Shown here: one piece after another, positions 22,004 to 32,600 of the stretch
Numbering within the stretch: position 1 is the stretch's first letter
Layout of the letters: each line of letters starts with the position of its first letter
Source: Saccharum officinarum
Taxonomy: Eukaryota; Streptophyta; Magnoliopsida; Poales; Poaceae
Direction of reading: 5' to 3'
NCBI GenBank assembly: GCA_020631735.1
Contig: CM036170.1
Coordinates: 69,331,737-69,395,736, forward strand
DNA: 64,000 bases
Position numbers and translations under genes: made by a program
The notes under the pieces: model-generated
The model's input: the letters and a program-made list of their open reading frames with translations, nothing else
Databases searched by the model: none
What the model was told of the DNA's origin: nothing

Positions 22004-24019
22004 TCACAGGCCTTCGTCGTCGGCAGGAGGAACCACCTCGGCTTCAAAACGCGAGGCCAGACGACTCCCAGGCTCTTCGGCGGCTTCGATCAGCTCCACG
22101 CAGGCGTCCTCGTTCTCCTCGTCCGTCCGATCGGGGTCTGTGATGAAGCCCTCGGCAACGAGCCTCATATCAAACACAAACCCCGAACGGACGACGGCCA
22201 GCGCCCTCTTCACGCCGTGATGGAGGCCGTTCCGTATCTTCTCCCGGGCAAGGCGGCCCAGCGCCACCATCCGTCGGACGAAGGAGTTCCCCGGAACATC
22301 TTCCCCGGTGTCGGTGTCGGGCTCGACCCCTAGGCCATCACACACAGTGGTGATCACGCCCTGGAGAAGTTGGGTCCTCCGGACCTCGGCTTCGAAGAGG
22401 CTCTGGAAGGAGTTGGCGCACGATTGGGCCTCTCGGTTCTCTCTCTCCAGCTCTGAAACACGACAAACAAATTAGTGCCCAACGCGGGGCCTTCAACGTC
22501 GTGACTATAACAACCACACTTACCCTCGACGTGGGTCTGCAGGCCCACGACCTCGTCGCGGAGCCCCCCACATGTTCGCTCGAGCCCCAGGAAGGCGTTG
22601 TCCTTGTCACGGATGGCCGCCTTTAGCGCCTCGACCTCCTGCCGAGCAGACTCGAGAGCTGCGTCCTTCTTTTGGACGGCTCCCTGCAGCGTCGTGACCT
22701 CGGCATGGAAGGCGTCGCGCTGAAGACTGACCTGGGAGACATCCTCCTCAAGCTCCTTCACCCGCGCAGACAAGGGCTCGAGGTCCCTGCGCGCCTGGGT
22801 AGCCTCCTCCCGAGCCTTGTCCAGGCTTGTGCGCATCACGGCCTCGGCCGCCCATGCCTGCGCCGCCTCTTCCTTCAATGTGGCGTATGCGACGCGCAGT
22901 TCAGCCATCTCGGCGTTCCGATCGGATAGCCGTTTCTGGGCCTCCTCGACCAGAACCCGTTGCTGGGACAGCGCGCCCCACACGCCACTCTCGTCCCGGA
23001 TGAAGAGTGACTTGCGGCGGGAGTACTCCTTCAGCTCCTGAACGCAATTCGAAAAGGTCACAAATCCGAAGAAAAAACAGCCTATCAAGCGAGCCGACGG
23101 GTCGATCATACCTCGGTGGCATCCCCCATACTCCGCACAGCGCCGGACGCCACTCGAAGCAACCGGTCGAGATGCTGGCGGACGCCCTCGAGGTACTCCC
23201 ATCGGTGCACTTCGTCTTTGTCGCTAAGGACAAAGACGGGCTCGGCGTCGGGGTTCGTAGCGTCCCTGAACTCAAGGGACGGCCCCCCACACTTCGGCAG
23301 CTCCGCCTCGACCCGCGCTATCGCCAGCGCGGCGATGTCGGGCCACGAGGAGGACGACCCGGCCGGGGCGTCTCCCGGTCCCGCGGAAGGACCGGCCTCG
23401 CCCGCGGTATCCGCCTCTCCAACGGCCGTCGAGACACCGGCCTGGTCCGCGACCTCACCCCCCTCGACCCCTATCGTTTGTTTTCCCTTGTCCAGGGAGA
23501 TGTTGTCAAGGGGAGCGTGAGGGCGGGCACTTACGACCGCCGGCGCCACCGGAGCCGGCACCTCGACCGACGACGGCTCCGGTACCCTCGCCTCGACCGT
23601 CGGCACCGCCGGAGCCGGCGTCTCTTCTTCGGGTGCTCCGGATGGAGGCTCGACCGCCCCGATCTCCACTGTGGCTCCACCCCAAGGTAGCCCTCGCAGA
23701 CCGCCGCAAAGATGGCGGCCTGCGCTACGGCGTTGGGGGAAAGGTGGTGAAGCTCCACCCGGTAGTAGTGGAGGAGCGCACGCATGAAGACCGACGCCGG
23801 CACGCCGAACCCCCGCTCATGAAAGCTGACGAAGCTCACCACGTACCCTTCGGGGGGCACTGGCTCCTGGTGGGCGGGGGGCGGTGCCACCCACTCCGGC
23901 CGCGCCGAGTTCGTCCTCGGCCGCAACAGCCCGTCCTCGACCAACTCCTCCAACCTCCTCTCCGTCACCGAGGAGGCGGCCCAGTCGTCGGCGGGAAGGA
24001 TCTGGCTCTTTCCTGCCAT
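22004..24019 (-). pseudogene. Gypsy A antisense extra gene (Transposase_28-like plus coiled coil)
   Basis: Minus-strand gene between integrase and 3' LTR. ATG at 24019 (MAGKSQILPADD). A segment with GFGVPASVFMRALLHYYRVE and NAVAQAAIFAAVCEGYLG resembles the 'putative gypsy type transposon' domain (Pfam Transposase_28). A break near 23685 joins an Ala/Pro/Glu-rich linker, then a long coiled coil (about 22525-23035), then an acidic tail to a stop at 22004. Two GT-AG introns fit on this strand: 23038-23111 and 22453-22523. Element B has the same exon layout. A lacks much of the middle compared with B, so it is probably internally deleted. Function unknown; extra antisense ORFs are known in some Tat elements. 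Confidence 0.75.
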
Positions 24020-24372
24020 CGATGTCGTCGGAAGGGGATGGGAGAAAAGGATGCGGTGGCTGCGGCAAGACGGGCGGAGAACGCGATGTGGCAGGGGATG
24101 TCTAGGGCAAAGGATTGCAGGAATGCAAGTAACCGGTGGGGAACGGAGACCCCAAGGCCTTAGCTTTATATGCTCGGACGGAAGCCCAACGGCCGCGCGA
24201 AAAGTAAGGAGCAGTTTCTCGCGATAAAACCGCTCGCCTAACCGTTTCCTTATATCTCGCAGGAACTGAGCACGTGGCCGCTCCCCACGTCGTAACCATA
24301 CGCCGATAACGCGCCGGTCTCGCCTCCCGAAAAAACGCGCCCGGACAACGAAATATCTCCAGGTATGTCTTA
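24020..24372. other. Spacer upstream of the antisense gene
   Basis: No coding signal. Would contain the promoter of the antisense gene; no TATA box is convincing. Confidence 0.4.
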
Positions 24373-26370
24373 AATGGGTGCGAAACCCGCAATAAGTCCC
24401 GAGGGAACGAAAGCTGGCCCTCGAACGGGGTTCGACAGCTGCCCTCGAGCAACAGAGTTAGGGACGACCCAGGGTGCGCCCGTACATGGCCAAGGGCTCG
24501 AGCCACGCTCTCGAGGCACCCCAGGACGTATTCGAGGCCGAAGGAGAAGGTTGTGGTAGGAATCCCTCCGGGGGAGGCATCGAGCCCTCGAATCCTATCG
24601 AAGGGAATCGAGATCCACACGACCACTTCTTGGCATTTTTGAGGGCGCCTCCGGGCCACTAGCCGACCCCTAACGAACGGGGCACGGGTTCTCACTCGAA
24701 TTCCCCCGCTAGCAGCTCACCGGAGATCGTCGTAACTCGGGCCCAAATGAGGGTAGTGCGACATTCTCCACCCCTCCTCCTTTTTTCGAAAAAGGAGCGT
24801 GAGGGTCGCGAAAGACGGCCGGGACTCTGATCGACCTCGTGCGTGCGAGGCTCGGGGTCCCGACCGCAAAAATGGGTGCGAAGCCCGCAATAAGTCTCGA
24901 GGGAGCGAAAGCTGGCCCTCAAACGGGGTTCGACAGCTGCCCTCGAGCAACAGAGTTAGGGACGACCCAGGGTGCGCCCGTACATGGCCAAGGGCTCGAG
25001 CCACGCTCTCGAGGCACCCCAGGACGTATTCGAGGCCGAAGGAGAAGGTTGTGGTAGGAATCCCTCCGGGGGAGGCATCGAGCCCTCGAATCCTGTCGAA
25101 GGGAATCGAGATCCACGCGACCACTTCTTGGCATTTTTGAGGGCGCCTCCGGGCCACTAGCCGACCCCTAACGAACGGGGCACGGGTTCTCACTCGAATT
25201 CCCCCGCTAGCAGCTCACCGGAGATCGTCGTAACTCGGGCCCAAACGAGGGTAGTGCGACATTCTCCACCCCTCCTCCTTTTTTCGAAAAAGGAGCGTGA
25301 GGGTCGCGAAAGACGGCCGGGACTCTGATCGACCTCGTGCGTGCGAGGCTCGGGGTCCCGACCGCAAAAATGGGTGCGAAGCCCGCAATAAGTCTCGAGG
25401 GAGCGAAAGCTGGCCCTCGAACGGGGTTCGACAGCTGCCCTCGAGCAACAGAGTTAGGGACGACCCAGGGTGCGCCCGTACATGGCCAAGGGCTCGAGCC
25501 ACGCTCTCGAGGCACCCCAGGACGTATTCGAGGCCGAAGGAGAAGGTTGTGGTAGGAATCCCTCCGGGGAGGCATCGAGCCCTCGAATCCTGTCGAAGGG
25601 AATCGAGATCCACACGACCACTTCTTGGCATTTTTGAGGGCGCCTCCGGGCCACTAGCCGACCCCTAACGAACGGGGCACGGGTTCTCACTCGAATTCCC
25701 CCGCTAGCAGCTCACCGGAGATCGTCGTAACTCGGGCCCAAACGAGGGTAGTGCGACATTCTCCACCCCTCCTCCTTTTTTCGAAAAAGGAGCGTGAGGG
25801 TCGCGAAAGACGGCCGGGACTCTGATCGACCTCGTGCGTGCGAGGCTCGGGTCCCGACCACAAAAATGGGTGCGAAGCCCGCAATAAGTCTCGAGGGAGC
25901 GAAAGCTGGCCCTCGAACGGGGTTCGACAGCTGCCCTCGAGCAACAGAGTTAGGGACGACCCAGGGTGCGCCCGTACATGGCCAAGGGCTCGAGCCACGC
26001 TCTCGAGGCACCCTAGGACGTATTCGAGGCCGAAGGAGAAGGTTGTGGTAGGAATCCCTCCGGGGGAGGCATCGAGCCCTCGAATCCTGTCGAAGGGAAT
26101 CGAGATCCACACGACCACTTCTTGGCATTTTTGAGGGCGCCTCCGGGCCACTAGCCGACCCCTAACGAACGGGGCACGGGTTCTCACTCGAATTCCCCCG
26201 CTAGCAGCTCACCAGAGATCGTCGTAACTCGGGCCCAAACGAGGGTAGTACGACATTCTACACCCCTCCTCCTTTTTTCGAAAAAGGAGCGCGAGGGTCG
26301 CGCAGCAAAAGACGGCCGGGACCCTAATCGACCTCGCGCGCACGAGGCTCGGGGGCTTGACCGCAACAAA
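24373..26370. repeat. 498-bp tandem array in the 3' region of Gypsy A (4 copies)
   Basis: Units begin ATGGGTGCGAA at 24373, 24872, 25370 and 25866 (periods about 499, 498 and 496). Units are almost identical and the first and last edges diverge. Each contains the inverted repeat CTCCTTTTTTCGAAAAAGGAG and many CTCGAG sites. Open frames of 60-197 codons repeat in register and on both strands without domains, so they are not genes. 3' arrays of this kind are known in Tat-group elements as sources of satellites. Confidence 0.93.
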
Positions 26371-26535
26371 ATGTCCCCCAATCGAACGCAAACAAGACCT
26401 CGGAGGAGTCTCCATACTCCACCGAGGCCTCGGGGGCTACACCCGGCGGGTGCGCTCGCGCGCCCCCACCGGAAAAATCACGACGCTACGACTCTAGTTC
26501 TGACTAACCTCTGGGAGAGTGATCACACACTCACC

Positions 26536-26553
26536 CAAAGGCTCGGGGGCTAC
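26536..26553 (+). other. Polypurine-type tract before the 3' LTR
   Basis: AAAGGCTCGGGGGCTAC lies directly upstream of the 3' LTR start. It is the expected place for plus-strand priming, though interrupted by pyrimidines. Confidence 0.5.
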
Positions 26554-27673
26554 TGTCGGTACCAACAGTACGGGGGTACCACAGCTATCGCCAAAACACT
26601 AACAAAAACCGAAACCAGTAGAAAAGATAGCCCGCTCGACGGGGCGCCTCGACCGCGTCCCGGCTCCGACTCGTACGAGGCCCGCTCGACGGGGTGCCTC
26701 GACCGCGCCCCGGCTCCGACTCGTACGAGGCCCGCTCGACGGGGCGCCTCGACCGCGCCCCGGCTCCGACTCGTACGAGGCCCGCTCGACGGGGCGCCTC
26801 GACCGCGTCCCGGCTCCGACTCGTACGAGGCCCGCTCGACGGGGCGCCTCGACCGCGCTCCGGCCCCTCGACGCCCTTTCTTTACCTACCCGGGACAAAA
26901 GCCATAGCATTCAATGCGGTTACCTACTACCACCGACCGACATGGCTACGGCATGGGTCAACGCGGGAACAATACCCACGTCAAGTCTCACTGTTTTACC
27001 GCCCATCCCGTGATGGGAGGTGAAAGCCGTCACTGTATCCACCATACCGCGCACTATTCACCATCAGTCACCCTCGAGGGAGGATAAGACAAGGTCCGTC
27101 CCCCGTGATACCGGGGATTCGGCCTTATCCATCCGACCTCGACCCAGCCTCGACCCGGCCCCAACGCTCGACTTAGCTCGAAGGACGGTATGGCCTGGCA
27201 CTCTGGGTCATTTCACCCTCTTGTCCCGTACCGCGTCAGGATACCCAGGGATGGCCGGCCATCCCGAAGCCACGTCGCTACAGTCAACTCAACAGGAATC
27301 GACGAAACATCGCCTCAAGCCTCCCCTCGACTTGGCCACCTCTCGCCCTATAAAAAGGCAGGCCAGGGCGAACCAAGGGGGGGAGGAGGGGGGAGGAAAA
27401 AACACGAAGCATCACGGAAAAAACGCGAAGCAACCATCTTTCTCCTTTTTCTCTTTGAGACTTGGGGCTCGACACCCTCTCTCGCCTGCTTGTAACCCCT
27501 ACACGAGCACCCCGGTGCAAGGAAATACAAACCTCTCTTCCCCGCTGGACGTAGGGCCTTCTTTTGCCCGAACCAGGATAAACCCCCGTGTGTTCTCCTT
27601 GCATCACCATCCAGGAAAGAGTCACGCAGCATTTACTCGTTGGTTTAGGACCCCCTTGGTCCGAACACCGACA
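26554..27673 (+). repeat. Gypsy A 3' LTR
   Basis: 1,120 bp, differing from the 5' LTR at two positions that I can see. Followed by AGATG (27674-27678), the right TSD. Confidence 0.96.
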
Positions 27674-27678
27674 AGATG

Positions 27679-29110
27679 TATAGTTCCTCCACCTCCCTCA
27701 CCCACTCTCTTCTCTTTTGGGTTCATTTTGGCTAGCTGATGTGCATGGTAGATAGCTGACCAGCACCTGTTCTTTTGGGTATGCTTTACATGGAGGGTGA
27801 CTAACAATAGAGTAGCAGTGGAGACATTGGCAGTGCTACTTGTGCCTGCTGCATGTGGGCTAACCTACTATTTGAACTTAAATTGTGTTGTAATATTATG
27901 CAGCCTGTGTTGGCTGGTACCTTTCCTATCCTGCAATGTGGTTTGTACTATGTTTTGCTTGTTGTCCTTGCTGTTAAGGAGAGGGGATTGCAAAGATGGC
28001 CGATGACGCATTACTTTTAAAAATGAGGTGCCTATACAATTGTTTTTGGTTCTTCCATCTGTTTTTTTCATGGTGGTCATCTGTTTCATTGGCACCATCG
28101 AAACCCATAGCAACTGATTCAGTGCAAGGATCTGATGGCTGGACCTGGTTGTGCCTGTAAATCTCATGACCCCCATGTTTCTGTTCTCTCTGCATTGCTG
28201 GGTTTTTTTGGTTTCTGTCCATTTGATTACAGGCACCTGTGATGACTTAGCTATGCAATGGAGCAACACATTGCTTTGAGCTGAGGCCCATATTATATGA
28301 TCTTTTTAATTGTTATCTTATTGAATTAGTTCATCAAGCCACACTAGGGATCTAAGATGTTATTCCACATTACCTTAGATCTTCAATGTAGCTTCATGCC
28401 TTGTTTCTGGTATTTACATTATTGTTATGTGCCTATGATGGAATATAAAAGATAGAGGTGGCTGCCTTCTTAATGCTGAGATTATCTTGTCATGTCATCC
28501 ATCAAATCTGCTAGAACTATCCACTGTTTAGCAACAATTGTGTGACACACCACTTGATGGCAAACAGTGGCTGATTAAGCAGATTCCATGGCTGCTATGT
28601 GTTGCTTATTCACTTTATTTGCCTATGATGTTACATCTTTACCTATTCATTGCAGCCACCAATGATATCTTTCTATGTATCTAAGGCAACCATTTCTTTG
28701 CCAATGATGATTAAATAGCCAAGTTGAGTATATTATATTACAATCGTTGATTATCTAGTACTTGTGAGGCATTTGGGCATAAAATGTTATCAAAGTTGTG
28801 TGCATGTATCTCATGGTTGTCATCAAACCGTGAGATACATCCATTCCCAAGCAATAGCTCGAGGGATCTCCTCAGTGGATGGCTTGGATGGATGCATCTC
28901 ACGGTTCTAGGGCCCCCATGATGTTCGTTTTCAAGTCTCAGTTTCATTTATGTTTATCCAAATGTTCATTAAGCTGCAAGTGCAAGGTCAAATGAAATGA
29001 CTATACAAATCTTAGGCAAATAGCTCTTTTTGAAGCCAACCTTTTCTGAAAACTATTCTTTTTGAAGGTTAATACTTATAATTGGTTTGCACTTGTTCTT
29101 TTGAAGGGCT
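27679..29110. other. Harbinger 3' region, non-coding
   Basis: AT-rich, with TTG/CTG-rich stretches. No convincing exon before the viroplasmin-like ORF. Contains the hairpin at 28804-28840. Confidence 0.45.
28804..28840. repeat. Short hairpin inside Harbinger
   Basis: ATGTATCTCATGGTT and its near reverse complement AACCGTGAGATACAT form a 15-bp stem with one G-T pair around a 7-nt loop. A third related copy (GATGCATCTCACGGTT) lies at about 28893-28908. Confidence 0.7.
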
Positions 29111-29475
29111 CCATGACTTGGTATGTGGTGTACCGCGACAAAAAGCCTAGGGTTTATGAAACCTGGGCAAGCTGCAGTGAGCAGGTAAATGGTTACAAGA
29201 AGAACAGTTATAAGAGTTTTCCTTGTAAGGAAGAGACCGTTGCTTCGTACTTTGAATACATGGGGTGTCAATATTTGGGGATGGATGACAAATCCACTGT
29301 ACCTGTTGTTCTCATTCAAAAACCTGGTGAAAAAAGTTCTAGATTGAAGGAATCTGGTAATACTTGCTCTTGTATTGTTGGTTCTGACTCTTTGGTTCAG
29401 CCAAAAGAGGTCTGGGTAGGTTCATTTATTTTTTTTGAACCGATGATGACTTCCAATCATGTCTGGTGTCTCTAA
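29111..29475 (+). CDS. Viroplasmin/RNase HI N-terminal-like ORF within Harbinger
   Basis: Frame MTWYVVYRDKKPRVYETWAS followed by CSEQVNGYKKNSYKSF matches the small alpha/beta domain shared by RNase HI N-termini and caulimovirus viroplasmin (Pfam PF01693), which binds RNA-DNA hybrids. About 120 residues are open. After PKEV the sequence loses similarity to any domain I know, and a GT there could be a donor site. The frame is also open upstream to an ATG at 29062, but the domain starts at 29111. It lies about 385 bp inside the right TIR, on the strand of the other two genes. It could be a third element gene or a captured host exon. Confidence 0.7.
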
Positions 29476-29861
29476 TTTGCATCTCCAGCAAGTGATGATG
29501 AACTCTTTCAAACTACATTAGTCTGAGGCCATTATTTTAAGTCAATCTCATGTTGTTGTAACCTTACATTTGGTTGGAATTCTGTTGAACTGAATCCCGC
29601 TTGTTGAAAACCTGTTCTGCTCTTTCTATTGGCACACTGAAACCTGGCCGAAATCAGACACCTTCCCATTGAGGTAGTTGGTGGTAGTTGACTGCCGGTC
29701 AGGCTCCTGGACAAGAATTAAACATGATCTCTACTCGGCCACCCTGTTTTCCTCAAATACAATCAAACAACACGCTTGTGCCATGGTGGCCAGGCCATGG
29801 CTGGCCTTGGCCTGGCTCGGCGGCCAGGCCCTGCTCAGCTCGGATATCAAACGCGCCCTCA

Positions 29862-31112
29862 CGCTCTCGTCCAAACTGCGCACACTTGGGCTACGTGGCA
29901 GCCATTAAAGCGAACGTAGCGTCAGCCAGGAGGACCTGAGCTCTCGAGCAATGCCAGTGCAAACGCGAAAATATCAAGACCCATACGTGGCACTCTGGAA
30001 GTACGTGGATGGTGTAACAACCCTAAAAATTGTGTGGAGCACGGACCACGAGTTCCGGCAATGGAATGGAACTGAAAGAAAACAGGGATTTCGGGCCAGG
30101 CTGCAAGAAGAGAGACATGATTTTGTCGGCGCATCCGCGGTGGTGGGTCGACTCCCAGAGGTGAGAGAGGACCGCGTAGGCAGAAAACCGAATCATACTT
30201 CTCCAACGAGGAGGTCCCAGCTTCTAGTGGCGCATCCTCGAGCCGTGCCAGCTCGATGCATGACGCCGATTCATTTTTTATTCAGATGAACCGATGCAAG
30301 ATCTTGCATGGACTCCTCACTCTCTTTCTCTCCTCGACGAGTTGGCATTCTCCAATGATGGACTCGACTCCTGTAGGCTCCACGTAGGGTGATGAGTCGC
30401 TTTGCAGACTCCACTGGAGAAGCCCTTGGATTTAGCAGAAGATTTATTAACATTTGCATAACACAGTGCTAGGATTAGTTTTATTTGAGCCCAAATAAAA
30501 AGAGACCGGGAGCGGCTAGCCCAATAATAAATGAGGAGAGAGAAGTTACATAGCTATGGAGAGAGAAGATAGAGATTATAGAAATTGTGAAAAAAAAAGC
30601 AAAGAGGAGAGAGTGTCATAGGGACAACAAAAGTATATTTTGTGTGGGATGGATAGCAGTTTAAAGTTTTCTATTTCTATTTGGACCTATTACTTTTGAT
30701 TGAAATCGCTTCTACTATATGGCTGCATTGGCCATATTCTTTGGTTTTTTTATAGTACATAGCTCATAATTCATAGTAGTAATTTTTTCATAACTCATAG
30801 TTAAATCAAAAGTATCCTTAAAAAATACCAGGAATTACTCTGGAGGACAGCCAAAGTTCACATTCATTGTGCATAAAAACGCGACTGTAGTGTGTAGGTT
30901 TGTAGTCGTGAGGCACGTGGGCGACGTTCGAATCGCAAAATGGTCTAAAGGCCAATAGGTCATCATCAATCACACTGGACACCATCGTCCGTCTACTTGT
31001 CGCATCCGTCGCTGTTGTGGGGTGGCATCCCCTGAGCCACCCATCCGAAGGAACGAGCGCAGCCGCCAGCGGTCCAGCACCCATAAGCTCGTCATTGGCC
31101 CCAAATCCAAAC
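29862..31112. other. Continuation of ancestral repeat, then AT-rich spacer
   Basis: 29862-30000 continues copy 2 of the repeat cut by Harbinger. The rest has no supported gene. Confidence 0.45.
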
Positions 31113-31115
31113 CAA

Positions 31116-31358
31116 GGCCCGGTTTAGTTTGCAAAAAATTTTGCAAAATTTTTCAGATTCCCTGTCACATCGAATCTTTGGACACATGCATGAAGCATTA
31201 AATATAGATAAAAAATGAAACTAATTACACAGTTTAGACGAAATGGACGAGACGAATCTTTTAAGCCTAGTTAGTCCATAATTGGATAATATTTGTCAAA
31301 TAACAACGAAATTGCTATAGTAACGTTTTCCAAAAATTTTCAGGAACTAAACAGGCCC
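31116..31358. mobile_element. Tourist-like MITE
   Basis: TIRs GGCCCGGTTTAGTTT and (reversed) GGGCCTGTTTAGTTC. Flanking CAA at 31113-31115 and 31359-31361 gives a 3-bp TSD. The interior shares ACATCGAATCTTTGGACACA and CGAGACGAAT with the MITE at 31490. Confidence 0.8.
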
Positions 31359-31489
31359 CAAACCCATTCCGTATATGCAAGTGTGCAGCTAGCACAAATC
31401 AAATCATCAGCTGAGCACGTTCCTTTCTCATTGCGCACAGTCGTGCACGTCGCTGTGGGTGCGGGGAACAGGGAGAGAAGCCGTGCGTG

Positions 31490-31728
31490 GGCGTGTTTAG
31501 TTTCCAAAATTTTGTAAAATTTTTCAAGATTCTCTGTTACATCGAATCTTTAGACACATGTATGAAATATTAAATATAGATAAAAAAATAAAACTAATTA
31601 CACAGTTTAGATAAAATTCACGAGACGAATATTTTAAACCTAATTAGACAATGATCGGATACTAATTGCTAAATAACAACGAAAGTGCTACGGTACTGTT
31701 TAAAAAAATTCGCGAACTAAACCAGACC
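31490..31728. mobile_element. Tourist-like MITE, same family as 31116
   Basis: Ends GCGTGTTTAGTTTCC and (reversed) GGTCTGGTTTAGTTCG, with interior ACATCGAATCTTTAGACACA matching the neighbour. TSD not clear, so ends are within a few bases. Confidence 0.75.
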
Positions 31729-31739
31729 GGTTTGATCGT

Positions 31740-32600
31740 GGATCACGTAATCCGCCTGTTGACTTGTTGACTGTTGTTCGCTGCCGCCGTCTGATTGGGA
31801 AGATCAATTAATATTTGGCCTACAGTGATAGCTTGCGCATGCGCACCACCTTTTAACTACAGTAGGAGAGAGAGAGAGTGTTTGGTTTGGTTTTGGGTTA
31901 CGTAATACGAGCACAATAAGGAAAAAGGAGACAAAAACGAAAGTGTCCGACCCAATCGGTCCTCTTGGCATCCTTTTTTCAAAGATGACGAAAGACAAGA
32001 CGAGCGGAGCCGAGCGCGCGTCTTCCTGGCTCGTTCTCTCCCAGAATATTCAGACGACTGCTCAGGTCAGCCCATATATAGCAGCCTTAAAATTAAACGT
32101 GAAACATGACCTCATGCATCTCACGTTTTGGAAACTTCAATCCCCAAACGAAAACCAACATAACAACATGGTAGTATATTGTTCCAAATGTAGGTTGGAA
32201 CACGATCTAGATCCAAGATACCAAGGAGAGGAATCAAACCAAAAGTCTAGGATTCTTGTAGCAACAGTCTTCTGTTTTCGTCATACAATTCGATTCTATG
32301 CCACAGATGTATCGTCGGTTCGTTGGGTATTCTTGCTGGTATGAACACTCTAGCTATACTTTCACGTGGGAATGTTAGATGTGTTTCTAACTACTATATA
32401 AGTACTATTAGTGGTGTATGGTTCGAGGACAAGGTTATCCCTTTAAGGATTATTCCTTCGGATTCATAACAGACTCTTCCCTCATAAATTAAGGGATGAC
32501 GTCCCTCTCTCACATTGTTATTTGTCCGCTACCCCACAGGCTTGCTCGGCGTTGCCTCTGCCTCACGCCCACTTGTCGTCTCCTTCTCCTCTAGCGGCGG
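31740..32600. other. Intergenic DNA, no gene recognised
   Basis: Only short frames. A frame at 31943-32344 (133 codons) has no domain and is AT-biased; not called. Confidence 0.45.

Larger units (their letters stand above)
15141..27673 (+). mobile_element. Ty3/Gypsy LTR retrotransposon 'A' (Tat-type), complete ends, RT deleted
   Basis: 12,533 bp with 1,120-bp LTRs starting TGTCGG and ending CCGACA, and a perfect 5-bp TSD (AGATG). I see only two differences between the LTRs (about 15232 and 15692), so insertion is very recent. Order: PBS, gag, aspartic protease, additional RNase H, integrase, then an antisense extra gene, a 498-bp tandem array and the 3' LTR. The additional RNase H before integrase and the long 3' region place it in the Tat group. 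RT and the first RNase H are missing at a junction near 19292. Gag has a frameshift and integrase a stop codon. Confidence 0.95.
11348..29858 (+). mobile_element. PIF/Harbinger DNA transposon (about 6 kb, split by Gypsy A)
   Basis: Left end AGGCGCGTTTGATAT (from 11348). The right end, read in reverse complement from 29858, is GGGCGCGTTTGATAT: 14 of 15 match. Flanking TCA at 11345-11347 and 29859-29861 is a 3-bp TSD, the size made by this superfamily. Inside on the plus strand are a DDE transposase and a Myb/SANT-like gene, the usual Harbinger pair, plus a viroplasmin-like ORF near the right end. Without Gypsy A and one copy of its TSD the element is 5973 bp. Stops and frameshifts in both main genes show it is no longer autonomous. 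Confidence 0.83.

Noticed and set aside
24102..26187. Repeated open frames of up to 197 codons as a multigene family
   Set aside because: They recur in register with the 498-bp repeat on both strands, with no domain; a consequence of the array.
24373..26370. CRISPR-like array
   Set aside because: Units of 498 bp without spacers, in a plant retrotransposon.
29111..29475. Endogenous caulimovirus insertion
   Set aside because: Only the small hybrid-binding domain is present. No caulimovirus coat, movement or RT sequence nearby, and this domain is common in plant and transposon proteins.
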